5,402 nucleotides of DNA from Chloroflexota bacterium (GTDB lineage: Bacteria > Chloroflexota > Dormibacteria > CF-121): NCBI GenBank assembly GCA_005889395.1, contig VBFX01000353.1, positions 1 to 5,402 on the forward strand. The letters are read 5' to 3'. Below, one piece after another: positions 1 through 5,402 of this stretch (its first letter is position 1; the number at the start of each line of letters is the position of its first letter). The position numbers and the translations under genes are program-made. Under the pieces are notes generated by a model, which saw nothing but the letters and a program-made list of their open reading frames with translations, did no database searches and was not told the DNA's origin.

Positions 1-412
1 CGAGCAAAGTCCTTTGCGAATCGTTGTAGCCAACGGCGACGTTGGAATTCGCGACGGCGATCGAGGTTTCACTCTGGGTCGTTTGGTCCGCTTGATTCGA
101 GTCTTTGCCTGGGTCATTGACCCGGACATTCGGTAACGGACCGCCGCTCGGCTTTAGCCCCCTGGGCTGCCGGGTCGTGGCCGGCGCGCTGATCCCGTTC
201 GAATCGGGCGTGGCGCGATGGTCGCCGCGCGCGATCGCCTCCAGGGCGATCCGCGCCGTGGGCGTTAGGGTTTTGCCCGCCGGCGTGGCCAGAATCCGCT
301 TCGCGATTTCTTGCTTGCTCGGTGGCGTTTTTGGCGACGCGGCGGATCCGGCGATCGCGCCAGCCGCAATGACAACCATCGCGATGGTAAGCACGCTGAG
401 TGTTCGACGCAT
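1..412 (-). CDS. Secreted protein, N-terminal part, possibly sialidase/BNR-repeat-like
   Basis: The frame is open from an ATG at 412-410 through 137 codons to the left edge, so the C-terminus is missing. The start is well supported: a strong Shine-Dalgarno (GAGGGAGGT on the minus strand, 416-424) lies 3-4 bases upstream. Residues 1-25 form a classical signal peptide: MRR, a hydrophobic stretch of about 18 residues, then GSAAS as the likely cleavage region. Residues 26-95 are rich in Pro, Thr, Ala and basic residues and look like a flexible linker. Residues 96-131 contain VRVNDPG...TQSETSIAV...VAVGYND, a pattern I associate with secreted beta-propeller proteins annotated as sialidase-like or BNR-repeat proteins; the propeller itself would lie outside the window. 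The product is probably exported, but its substrate cannot be told. It lies downstream of gabD on the same strand with a gap of about 105 bases, so it may have its own promoter. Confident as a secreted protein, less so on the family. Confidence 0.72.
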   Translation of the reverse strand, partial: MRRTLSVLTIAMVVIAAGAIAGSAASPKTPPSKQEIAKRILATPAGKTLTPTARIALEAIARGDHRATPDSNGISAPATTRQPRGLKPSGGPLPNVRVNDPGKDSNQADQTTQSETSIAVANSNVAVGYNDSQRTLL

Positions 413-439
413 GTGACCTCCCTCGTTGTCGGAAACCTG

Positions 440-467
440 CCCCTTATGGCTCCGCTCATCCCCTTAT
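440..467. repeat. Two direct repeats of ATAAGGGG, 20 bp apart
   Basis: CCCCTTAT occurs at 440-447 and again at 460-467 on the plus strand (ATAAGGGG on the minus strand). The spacing is exactly 20 bp, about two helical turns. The pair sits in the gap between the end of gabD and the start of the secreted-protein gene, 28-55 bases upstream of that start. The distal copy includes TATAAG on the minus strand, which resembles a -10 box, but I find no matching -35 at normal spacing. It may be a regulator site or promoter part for the secreted protein, or chance. Confidence 0.35.
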
Positions 468-517
468 AGGCATCCCTCCTTCGCTACACGCACGGCAAGG
501 ACCCGAATCGCGGATGG

Positions 518-1474
518 TTACCAGTTGGTCGCGATGTACTTGGTCTCGAGGAACTCGAGGAGTCCCTCGTGTGAGCCTTCGCGGCCGACACCGCTCTGCT
601 TGACCCCACCGAAGGGAGCCGCCGGGTCTGAAATGAACCCCCGGTTGAGCCCGACCATGCCCGACTCGATCGCCTCCGCAACCCGAAGGCCCTTCGCCAG
701 ATCTCGCGTGTAGACGTAGGAGGCGAGACCGCGCTCGGTTTTGTTCGCGTACCCGATCGCCTGGTCGATGTCGCGGAACGTCACAATCGGCGCGATCGGC
801 CCGAAGATCTCTTCCTTGAGGATGTGCTCTTCCGGCGCGACGTTGCTCAGCACGGTCGGCGGCACGAAGTACCCGGGGCGGTTGGGCGCTGTGCCTCCGG
901 TCAGGACCCGGGCGCCGTGGCCGGCGGCCTCCTGGACCAGGCCGAGCATCTTCTGGCGGGCCGGGTCGTTGATGACGGGCCCGACCTTGACATTCGTATC
1001 GAGCCCCGATCCGACGGGCAAGGCGCCCATGGAGCTGGCCAGCATGTCGCCGAACTTGTCCGCGACCTTCGCGTCGACATAGAAGCGGTTGGCGGCGATG
1101 CACGACTGGCCGGTGTTGCGCATCTTGGCAATCATGGCGCCCTCCAGCGCGGCGTCCAGGTCGGCATCGTCGAGGACGATGAAGGGCGCATTGCCCCCCA
1201 GCTCCATGGAGCAGCTGATGACGTTCTCCGCGGCCTGCGCCAGCAGGATGCGACCGACCTCCGTGGATCCGGTGAAGGACAGCTTGCGTACCCGCGGATC
1301 CTTGAGCATCGCTTTGACGACTTCCGACGAGCGTTTCGAGGGGATGACGTTGACCACGCCCTTGGGCACCCCGGCCTGCTCCAGCAGATCGGCGATGGCG
1401 AGCGCCGTCAGCGGCGTTTCCGAGGCGGGCTTCAACACGACGGTGCACCCGGCAGCCAGCGCCGGGCCGATCTT
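518..1474 (-). CDS. gabD: C-terminal catalytic fragment of GabD-type dehydrogenase
   Basis: This frame resumes family sequence at KIGPALAAG (1474) and ends with TAA at 518-520. The first start-like codon is a GTG at 1438, giving 306 residues; it is an internal Val codon in the family, not a natural start. On that numbering, FTGSTEVGR (55-63) is the nucleotide-binding turn, Glu79 in MELGG is the general base and Cys113 in NTGQSCIAANRFY is the catalytic nucleophile. EEIFGP (209-214) contains the cofactor-ribose-binding Glu, and SDPAAPFGGVKQSG (270-283) leads into the oligomerisation strand ending in ETKYIATNW. All key residues in this half are intact. The SDPAAPFGG form is typical of the succinate-semialdehyde dehydrogenase class. 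Without the N-terminal half the product should be inactive. Confidence 0.85.
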   Translation of the reverse strand, partial: KIGPALAAGCTVVLKPASETPLTALAIADLLEQAGVPKGVVNVIPSKRSSEVVKAMLKDPRVRKLSFTGSTEVGRILLAQAAENVISCSMELGGNAPFIVLDDADLDAALEGAMIAKMRNTGQSCIAANRFYVDAKVADKFGDMLASSMGALPVGSGLDTNVKVGPVINDPARQKMLGLVQEAAGHGARVLTGGTAPNRPGYFVPPTVLSNVAPEEHILKEEIFGPIAPIVTFRDIDQAIGYANKTERGLASYVYTRDLAKGLRVAEAIESGMVGLNRGFISDPAAPFGGVKQSGVGREGSHEGLLEFLETKYIATNW

Positions 1475-1872
1475 ACCGAGCCGATGTTGCGCACCGCCTC
1501 TTCCGAGAACCAGCGGAAGAACTCAGCGGCATAGGTGACCTCACCGCGAGCTTCGGTCAGCGTCTTGCCATTCTCCCTGACCATCAGCTCGGCGAGTTTT
1601 TCGCGGTCGCGGAGCATCAGCTGAAATGCCTCACGAAGGATCTCGGAGCGCTCGCGAGGCGGCCGCGAGGCCCATGGTGGAAAGGCTTGCGACGCGGCAT
1701 CGACGGCGGTCAACGCATCCTGAACCGAAGCGCTCGCCACGGTCGCAATCACCTCGCCAGTCGCCGGGTCCTGCACCTCGATCCGCTGCGCGTCCGACGC
1801 GGGGCGCCAGGACCCGCCGATGTAGAGGTCGGTATGGCGAACGGAGATCAGCTCACTGACGGGGGTCATCAC
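1432..1872 (-). CDS. gabD: N-terminal fragment of GabD-type dehydrogenase (146 codons)
   Basis: This is the first open piece of the broken dehydrogenase. Residues 16-42 (DLYIGGSW...DPATGEVI) are the usual entry strands. Residues 66-131 (PWASRPPRERSEIL, then ENGKTLTEARGEVTYAAEF and the RWFSEEAVRNIG stretch) match the N-terminal helical part of the succinate-semialdehyde dehydrogenase class. The last 14 residues (VRSARRWLPGAPSC) are an out-of-frame reading of the KIGPALAAG coding sequence and end at a chance TGA at 1432-1434. This piece has no catalytic Cys or Glu and cannot act alone. It overlaps the distal fragment by a few codons in a different frame. Confidence 0.8.
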   Translation of the reverse strand: MMTPVSELISVRHTDLYIGGSWRPASDAQRIEVQDPATGEVIATVASASVQDALTAVDAASQAFPPWASRPPRERSEILREAFQLMLRDREKLAELMVRENGKTLTEARGEVTYAAEFFRWFSEEAVRNIGSVRSARRWLPGAPSC

Positions 1873-1874
1873 TT

Positions 1875-2969
1875 TTATTTTCGCACGGTTTGGATAACCG
1901 GCTCGGGGGCCGGCCCGGTCGACTGGCGCACCACCAGGGTGGGGGCGAGGCGGTGCGACCGGGGTTGCCGACTCGGGGAGTTGAGGATGTGCAGGACCAT
2001 ATCCGAGGCTGCTCGCCCTGCTTCTTCGAGCGGTTGGCGGATCGTGGTCAACGCTGGGACCAGACGCTCCAGGTTCGGCAAGTCGTGGTAACCGATGATT
2101 GAAAAGTCTCGGGGACAGTTCAAGCCGCGCTCCTCTGCCAGGGTCAACGCGCCGAGCGCCATCAAGTCATGGTGGGCGAAGACGCCAGTCGGTTGCGCCC
2201 GTTTGCTCTCTAGCACAACGCGCATCAGGCGGCGTCCATCATCCGCGGTCCCAAGCGGTGCGGTTGACGGGATGATGACCTCGGTCGCCCCCGCCGCAGC
2301 GATCGCCTTGCTGAAGCCCTTGGCGCGCTGGGACAAGGATTGAACGTCGGCCCGACCCCGCAGCTGCGCCAACCGCCGGTGCCCGAGCCCAAGGAGGTGT
2401 TGCGCGGCCAGCGTGCCGCCGAGCAGATCGTCGTTGGTACAGGAGGGCAAGCGGATACCGGGCACGCCCTGGAGCGCCAGCACCACCGGGATCCCGCGCC
2501 CAACGAACCGGCGCAGGATCCGGCTGTCTCCGACGCGGCCGGCGGTGAGGATGATGGCGTCGACTCGGCGGCTCAGCAGGTGATTGAGGATCCGCTCCAG
2601 GCGCGAGGAATCATCCTGCGTCTCGGCGAACAACGACATGAAACCCGCCGGCTCGAGCCGGCTCGCGATACCTCGGAGCACAGGGGCGATCGATGGGTTG
2701 CCGAGGTCGGCGACGATGGCGGCGACGGTCTGGGTGCGACCGCGCTTCAGGCCGGTGGCAACCATGTCCGGCTGGTAGCCCATCTTCTTGGCGACCGACT
2801 GGATGTGCTTCCGGGTGTCGACGCTGACGCGCCGAACGGCGGTGGGATCGAGAGCGCGGGACACGGTCGAGTAGTGCACGCCCGCCGCGCGAGCGACATC
2901 CTCCAGGGTAACGGTCGTCCGTCCCTGGCGCGCGTCGCGTCCCCCCACCCCGCGGTCCCTCCCTGCCAT
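1875..2969 (-). CDS. LacI-family transcriptional regulator
   Basis: This intact one-component repressor is 364 residues from the ATG at 2969. Residues 20-40 (VTLEDVARAAGVHYSTVSRAL) are the LacI helix-turn-helix, and residues 64-80 (GYQPDMVATGLKRGRTQ) are the rest of the headpiece and the hinge. From about 81 (TVAAIVADLGNPSIAPVLRGI) it has the periplasmic-binding-protein-like sensor with its two lobes. GHRRLAQLRG (196-205), FAHHDLMALGAL (264-275) and DFSIIGYHDL (288-297) are family landmarks. The ATG has no clear Shine-Dalgarno. A GTG at 2948 (codon 8) is preceded by AGGGAGG about 9 bases upstream and is a credible alternative start giving 357 residues. The frame stays open upstream to 3413, but that stretch is unlike any regulator and overlaps gltB. 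The stop is 2 bases before the gabD GTG, so the two genes form one operon. The ligand is unknown: most relatives sense sugars, whereas the context suggests an amino-acid or semialdehyde-related compound. Confidence 0.93.
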   Translation of the reverse strand: MAGRDRGVGGRDARQGRTTVTLEDVARAAGVHYSTVSRALDPTAVRRVSVDTRKHIQSVAKKMGYQPDMVATGLKRGRTQTVAAIVADLGNPSIAPVLRGIASRLEPAGFMSLFAETQDDSSRLERILNHLLSRRVDAIILTAGRVGDSRILRRFVGRGIPVVLALQGVPGIRLPSCTNDDLLGGTLAAQHLLGLGHRRLAQLRGRADVQSLSQRAKGFSKAIAAAGATEVIIPSTAPLGTADDGRRLMRVVLESKRAQPTGVFAHHDLMALGALTLAEERGLNCPRDFSIIGYHDLPNLERLVPALTTIRQPLEEAGRAASDMVLHILNSPSRQPRSHRLAPTLVVRQSTGPAPEPVIQTVRK

Positions 2970-3049
2970 CAGTAAGTGCCCGGCGCCTGGTCCAACGTTA
3001 ACGGCTCGTGAACGGGCTCTGCGTTGAGCAGTAACGCTGCATTCTCTGG

Positions 3050-3076
3050 GTTGGGCACGGTTAGCCCGTGCCAAAC
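3050..3076. repeat. Imperfect inverted repeat overlapping the operator
   Basis: The arms 3050-3060 (GTTGGGCACGG) and 3066-3076 (CCGTGCCAAAC) pair at 10 of 11 positions around the loop TTAGC. Seven contiguous pairs (3054-3060 with 3066-3072) are perfect. The right arm is also the left half of the 16-bp operator, so the same bases belong to two different dyads. It may be a weaker second operator with a wider centre, or a hairpin in the leader RNA of the repressor transcript. It has no following T-run, so it is not a normal terminator. Confidence 0.5.
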
Positions 3077-3084
3077 GTTTGGCA
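3069..3084. promoter_or_regulatory. Likely LacI-family operator, perfect 16-bp palindrome
   Basis: TGCCAAACGTTTGGCA is its own reverse complement, with the axis between 3076 and 3077. A roughly 14-18 bp palindrome with a central CG is the standard LacI/GalR-family operator design, where the hinge helices enter the minor groove at the CpG. The site lies about 100 bp upstream of the repressor gene and 171 bp upstream of gltB, so autoregulation is likely and control of gltB is possible. Direct binding is inferred, not shown. Confidence 0.75.
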
Positions 3085-3098
3085 ATTGCACCGCAATT
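3084..3098. repeat. Inverted repeat AATTGC-ACC-GCAATT
   Basis: Two perfect 6-base arms (3084-3089 and 3093-3098) flank a 3-base centre and begin at the last base of the operator palindrome. The sequence differs from the operator, so if it is functional it may bind a different regulator. Short A/T-rich dyads also arise by chance near promoters. Confidence 0.35.
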
Positions 3099-3115
3099 CG
3101 TGAGATTTGCATAAG
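3086..3115 (+). promoter_or_regulatory. Weak candidate promoter for gltB
   Basis: TTGCAC at 3086-3091 and CATAAG at 3110-3115 are separated by 18 bases and match the sigma-70 consensus at 3/6 and 4/6 positions. They point toward gltB, leaving a leader of about 130 bases. The operator would lie just upstream of the -35 element. This is the best pair I found by eye on that strand, but the match is poor and other placements are possible. Confidence 0.22.
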
Positions 3116-3122
3116 CCAAACG
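3115..3122. promoter_or_regulatory. Second operator half-site GCCAAACG
   Basis: GCCAAACG here exactly repeats the left half of the operator at 3070-3077, with the implied centres 45 bp apart. The right half (CGCAGAGC) does not complete the palindrome. It could be a weak auxiliary site for a tetrameric or dimeric LacI-type repressor, or a decayed operator copy. Confidence 0.3.
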
Positions 3123-3254
3123 CGCAGAGCGGTTGTCTGTAGCGCCGCTCCGCCTGGCGCCCACTTGTGCCGAAGGTACGACCGGCCGCGTTCCTTTTGG
3201 TTGCAATCGTCCGTGGCGTGGCACCGGACGTTCCGATAGCGTGGGGTACCGACC

Positions 3255-4298
3255 TTGCGTCACGCGGGCTTGTACGACTCTCGCTTCGAGCACGACGCCT
3301 GCGGGATCGGTTTCGTCGCTGACGCTGGAGGGCGAGCCAGCAGAGGAGTCGTCGACGCCGCCCTCGCAGCGCTGCATCGCGTCCGTCATCGAGGGGCGAT
3401 CGCCGCGGATCACCGCTCCGGCGACGGCGCGGGCCTGCTGCTCGTGGTTCCCGACGCCCTTCTACGCGACTGGATGCAGCGAGCCGGCATCAATCTTGTG
3501 CCCGCTGCCCGACTTGGCGTGGCCGTCGTCTTCCTCTCGAACGCCCCGGGAGCGGATGGTCATCACCAGCGACGCCTGACGAGGCGGCTCTTCGATGACG
3601 CCTGTCGGGCCGAGCAGCTAGACCTGGTCGACTGGCGCCCGGTGCCGGTGGATCCCGATGCGCTCGGCGACCTGGCCCGCTCGACCGCACCGCAGATCGA
3701 GCAGGCCATGATCACCGTCCGAGACTCCGTGGCGAGTGCAGATGCCGAGGCTCGGTGCTACCGGGCGCGCAAACGCGTCGAAGGGGCGATCCGGGCGGCG
3801 GGGCTGCGAGCCTATGTCGCCTCGATGTCGTTTCGCACCATGACGTACAAAGCGATGTGCGCCGCCGATCAGCTGGCGGCCTTTTACCCCGACCTGCGCG
3901 ATCAGCGTTTCATCACCCCATTCGCGATCTTTCATCAGCGCTACAGCACAAACACCGCCCCCTCATGGGAGCGGGCTCAGCCGTTCCGGATGCTCTGCCA
4001 CAACGGCGAGATCAACACGATCCAGGGCAACGTCAACCGGATGCGTGCCCGGGAGGGTCGCCTCGGTGCCGGGCTGTCGGACGACGAAGGGCTGCTCGTG
4101 CCCGTCATCGATGAACGCGGCTCCGACTCGGCCATGCTCGACAACGCCCTCGAGCTGCTGGTCCGCGGTGGCCGTGACATCCGCCAGGGCCTGGCGATGC
4201 TGGTGCCGGAAGCCTGGGAGGGCTTCGACGTCGATCCGGCGGTCCGCGATTTCTCGGCCTTCGGCCGCTGCGCTACGCCGTCTGCGAGGACGGACTGA
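3255..4298 (+). CDS. gltB: Glutamate synthase glutaminase-domain fragment (347 codons)
   Basis: This piece is the class II glutamine amidotransferase domain, which releases ammonia from glutamine. Cys16 in HDACGIGF is the catalytic nucleophile, normally exposed by removal of a short propeptide (here residues 1-15). HRGAIAADHRSGDGAG (45-60), FHQRYSTNT (226-234) and CHNGEINTIQGN (248-259) form the substrate and oxyanion-hole motifs. True family sequence ends at Phe333; the last 14 residues (SAFGRCATPSARTD) are an out-of-frame reading that stops at 4296-4298. The start must be TTG: an in-frame TAG lies at 3237-3239 and no ATG or GTG lies between it and the active-site Cys. TTG at 3255 is preceded by a weak GGGG at 3243-3246; TTG at 3270 is the only other choice. 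Confidence 0.85.
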   Translation: MRHAGLYDSRFEHDACGIGFVADAGGRASRGVVDAALAALHRVRHRGAIAADHRSGDGAGLLLVVPDALLRDWMQRAGINLVPAARLGVAVVFLSNAPGADGHHQRRLTRRLFDDACRAEQLDLVDWRPVPVDPDALGDLARSTAPQIEQAMITVRDSVASADAEARCYRARKRVEGAIRAAGLRAYVASMSFRTMTYKAMCAADQLAAFYPDLRDQRFITPFAIFHQRYSTNTAPSWERAQPFRMLCHNGEINTIQGNVNRMRAREGRLGAGLSDDEGLLVPVIDERGSDSAMLDNALELLVRGGRDIRQGLAMLVPEAWEGFDVDPAVRDFSAFGRCATPSARTD

Positions 4299-5402
4299 TC
4301 GCCTGCGCTTCAGAAGCTGGCGCCGTCGATGTCAGTGGACATGGCCGTGTCCGCCGCGGGAAGCTCGGTCCCGGAGAGATGCTCTGCGTCGATCCCGAGC
4401 ACGGCGGCCTCGAGGAAAACGACGCCATCAAGACTCGCCTCGCAGCGCAAGAACCGTACGGTCGATGGCTCGAGGACAACCTGCAGTCGCTCGACACCGG
4501 GGAACCGGACGAGACGGTCATGCCCGACCCGGTCGCCCGCCAGTCCGCTTTTGGCTACACAAAGGAAGAGTTCACCTACGTCCTGCGACCGATGGCGACG
4601 CAGGGCAAGGAGCCGATCTTCTCCATGGGCGATGACACGGCGCTCTCGGTGCTGGCGCAATCACCGCGCCTCCTCTACAGCTATTTCAAGCAGCGTTTCG
4701 CCCAGGTGACGAACCCGCCGATCGACCATCTCCGCGAGCGACTCGTCATGTCCCTGCGCAGCTATCTCGGGCCCCCGGCACCCCTGCTCTCGGGTGGCCC
4801 GGACGCCGCTCGCCTGGTCCAGCTCGATTCATTTCTGCTTTATCCGTCGGGGCTCGACACGGTGCGCGCGCTGGGCACCCCGTTCGCGTCGAGCGATCTG
4901 GACGCGAGCTTCGACGTGGCCGACGGGGCGTCCGGGCTCCGCGCGGCGTGCGAGCGTTTGGCCGAGGATGCCGAACGCGCGGCGCGCCTGGGCGCCTCCA
5001 TCCTGATCGTGACGGACCGCGACGCTGGGCCGGGGCGGGCGCCCATCCCTGCGTTGCTCGCCGTCGGAACCGTCCACCACCACCTGATGCGGCGTGGCCT
5101 GCGCGGCCAGACCAGCCTCGTGGTCGAGACCGACGAGGCTCGCGAGGTCCACCACGTTGTCTGCCTGCTTGGCTATGGAGCACAGGCGATCTGTCCACGT
5201 CTCGGCATGGCATCGATCAGAGCGCTGGCGTCGGCCGGCCATCTGAAAGGGGAGGCGGCCGATGGCCGGGGCGCGCAGGAGCACTATGTCAAGGCGCTCG
5301 AGGACGGAACGCTGAAAGTGCTCGCCAAGATGGGTATCTCGACGCTCGACGGCTACCAGGGAGCGCAGATCTTCGAAGTCATCGGGCTCGACGCCGATGT
5401 CG
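4256..5402 (+). CDS. gltB: Glutamate synthase central-domain fragment, open at right edge
   Basis: This frame is open without a stop from the breakpoint to the window end. It begins with the end of the glutaminase domain (GLRPLRYAVCEDG, then ASEAG and GKLGPGEMLCVDP). It continues with the central domain: YTKEEFTYVLRPMATQGKEP, SMGDDTALSVL, and YFKQRFAQVTNPPID near 4680-4725. ASILIVTDRDA, APIPALLAVGTVHHHL and VETDEAREVHHVVCLLGYGA follow. It ends with KALEDGTLKVLAKMGISTLDGYQGAQIFEVIGL, which leads into the FMN-binding synthase domain. The first in-frame ATG is at 4379-4381, an internal Met of the family, so no natural start exists. It is a continuation of the preceding fragment, not a separate gene. 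Confidence 0.85.

Larger units (their letters stand above)
518..1872 (-). pseudogene. gabD: Succinate-semialdehyde dehydrogenase, disrupted by internal deletion and frameshift
   Basis: Two adjacent minus-strand frames together make one aldehyde dehydrogenase of the NAD(P)-dependent succinate-semialdehyde class, which oxidises succinate semialdehyde to succinate at the end of GABA breakdown. The N-terminal frame matches the family to RNIGS (about position 1477). Family-like sequence then resumes in another frame at KIGPALAAG (from 1474). Compared from memory with E. coli GabD, about 36 residues between these points are absent, including the PWNFP motif. That motif helps bind the cofactor and supplies the oxyanion-hole Asn. 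The apparent loss is about 105-110 bases and not a multiple of three. Restored, the protein would be about 485 residues, the usual family length. There are no other stops or frameshifts, so the lesion is recent or an assembly error. The start is GTG at 1872 or ATG at 1869, 2-5 bases after the repressor stop, without a clear Shine-Dalgarno, which suggests translational coupling. Related semialdehyde dehydrogenases cannot be excluded as the true activity. Confidence 0.85.
2970..3254. other. Divergent intergenic control region between lacI-type gene and gltB
   Basis: These 285 bases separate the minus-strand repressor-gabD operon from plus-strand gltB and should carry both promoters. The middle part (about 3050-3122) is packed with inverted repeats and is more AT-rich than its surroundings. 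An 8-bp palindrome CGTTAACG lies at 2996-3003, and a short inverted repeat GCGTT...AACGC at 3021-3037. The stretch from about 3125 to 3254 shows no repeat or clear promoter that I can support. No factor-independent terminator is visible here, as expected between divergent genes. Confidence 0.7.
3255..5402 (+). pseudogene. gltB: Glutamate synthase large subunit, 5' half, disrupted by internal deletion and frameshift
   Basis: Two plus-strand frames together cover the first half of the glutamate synthase large (alpha) subunit, which transfers the amide nitrogen of glutamine to 2-oxoglutarate. The first frame matches the family to VRDF (ending 4253). Family sequence resumes in another frame at GLRPLRYAVCEDG (from 4256). 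From memory of E. coli GltB, about 32 residues should lie between, including the EPWDGPA motif and the LDRN before GLRP. Only 2 bases remain between the two points, so roughly 94 bases appear lost, giving a frameshift. Both flanks are otherwise clean and continue to the right edge, about 715 residues of the usual 1500 or so. The rest of the FMN/iron-sulfur synthase half would lie outside the window. If the loss is real, the enzyme is dead; if it is an assembly fault, the gene is a normal gltB. Confidence 0.85.

Noticed and set aside
105..416. Plus-strand frame of 103 codons at the left edge
   Set aside because: The minus strand gives a strong ribosome site, a signal peptide and a recognisable secreted-protein motif; the plus reading does not.
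456..1448. Long 330-codon minus-strand frame overlapping gabD
   Set aside because: It is a shifted reading of the dehydrogenase (Arg/Gly/His-rich, no family motifs), a common shadow in GC-rich genes.
1465..1490. Programmed frameshift or inserted element as explanation of the gabD break
   Set aside because: Conserved coding sequence is missing rather than merely shifted, and no slippery run or inserted DNA is present; the same holds for gltB near 4254.
824..1534. Plus-strand frame of 236 codons antisense to gabD
   Set aside because: It is a complementary shadow of the dehydrogenase codons with no recognisable domain or ribosome site.
3054..3072. Hairpin GGCACGG...CCGTGCC as a terminator
   Set aside because: There is no T-run on either side, and it lies between divergent genes where no terminator is needed.
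2970..3413. N-terminal extension of the LacI-type frame by about 148 codons
   Set aside because: The added sequence is low in family likeness, rich in Arg/Ser/Ala, covers the operator region and overlaps gltB antisense. The helix-turn-helix sits at the expected distance from the ATG at 2969 or GTG at 2948.
4829..5284. Minus-strand frames of about 150 codons antisense to gltB
   Set aside because: The plus strand carries clear glutamate synthase motifs throughout; these are compositional shadows.

Overview
The window is GC-rich, densely coding bacterial DNA that follows no mobile element, RNA gene or CRISPR array that I can see. Codon use is uniformly GC-rich in every gene. The protein styles (a large glutamate synthase, an actinobacterial/Chloroflexota-like succinate-semialdehyde dehydrogenase, and a secreted protein with a TQSETSIAV...VGYND motif) suggest a high-GC soil- or hot-spring-type bacterium such as Chloroflexota (Thermomicrobia-like) or Actinomycetota. 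That placement is an impression, not a demonstrated assignment.

Layout. Positions 1-412 (minus) hold the first 137 codons of a secreted protein with a signal peptide; it runs off the left edge. Positions 518-1872 (minus) hold a gabD-like NAD(P)-dependent succinate-semialdehyde dehydrogenase broken by an internal deletion with frameshift near 1475. Positions 1875-2969 (minus) hold an intact LacI-family repressor, only a few bases upstream of gabD and almost certainly co-transcribed with it. Positions 2970-3254 are a divergent intergenic region with a perfect 16-bp palindrome centred on CG, which is a strong LacI-family operator candidate, together with overlapping inverted repeats and a second half-site. 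From 3255 to the right edge (plus) lies the N-terminal half of the glutamate synthase large subunit (gltB). It is also broken by an internal loss with frameshift, near 4254.

How the genes may work together. The repressor probably controls itself and gabD, and possibly the divergent gltB. Succinate-semialdehyde dehydrogenase is the last step of GABA breakdown, and glutamate synthase makes glutamate. The pairing therefore hints at control of glutamate/GABA or 4-carbon semialdehyde metabolism, but the effector is unknown.

The most notable anomaly is that both metabolic enzymes have lost roughly 95-110 bases across a highly conserved motif, with a frame change at each site and otherwise clean reading frames. 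Either both genes were recently inactivated, or, at least as likely, the sequence has two assembly deletions. I saw no convincing evidence of a new biological system; the operator region and the paired lesions are the parts worth checking.
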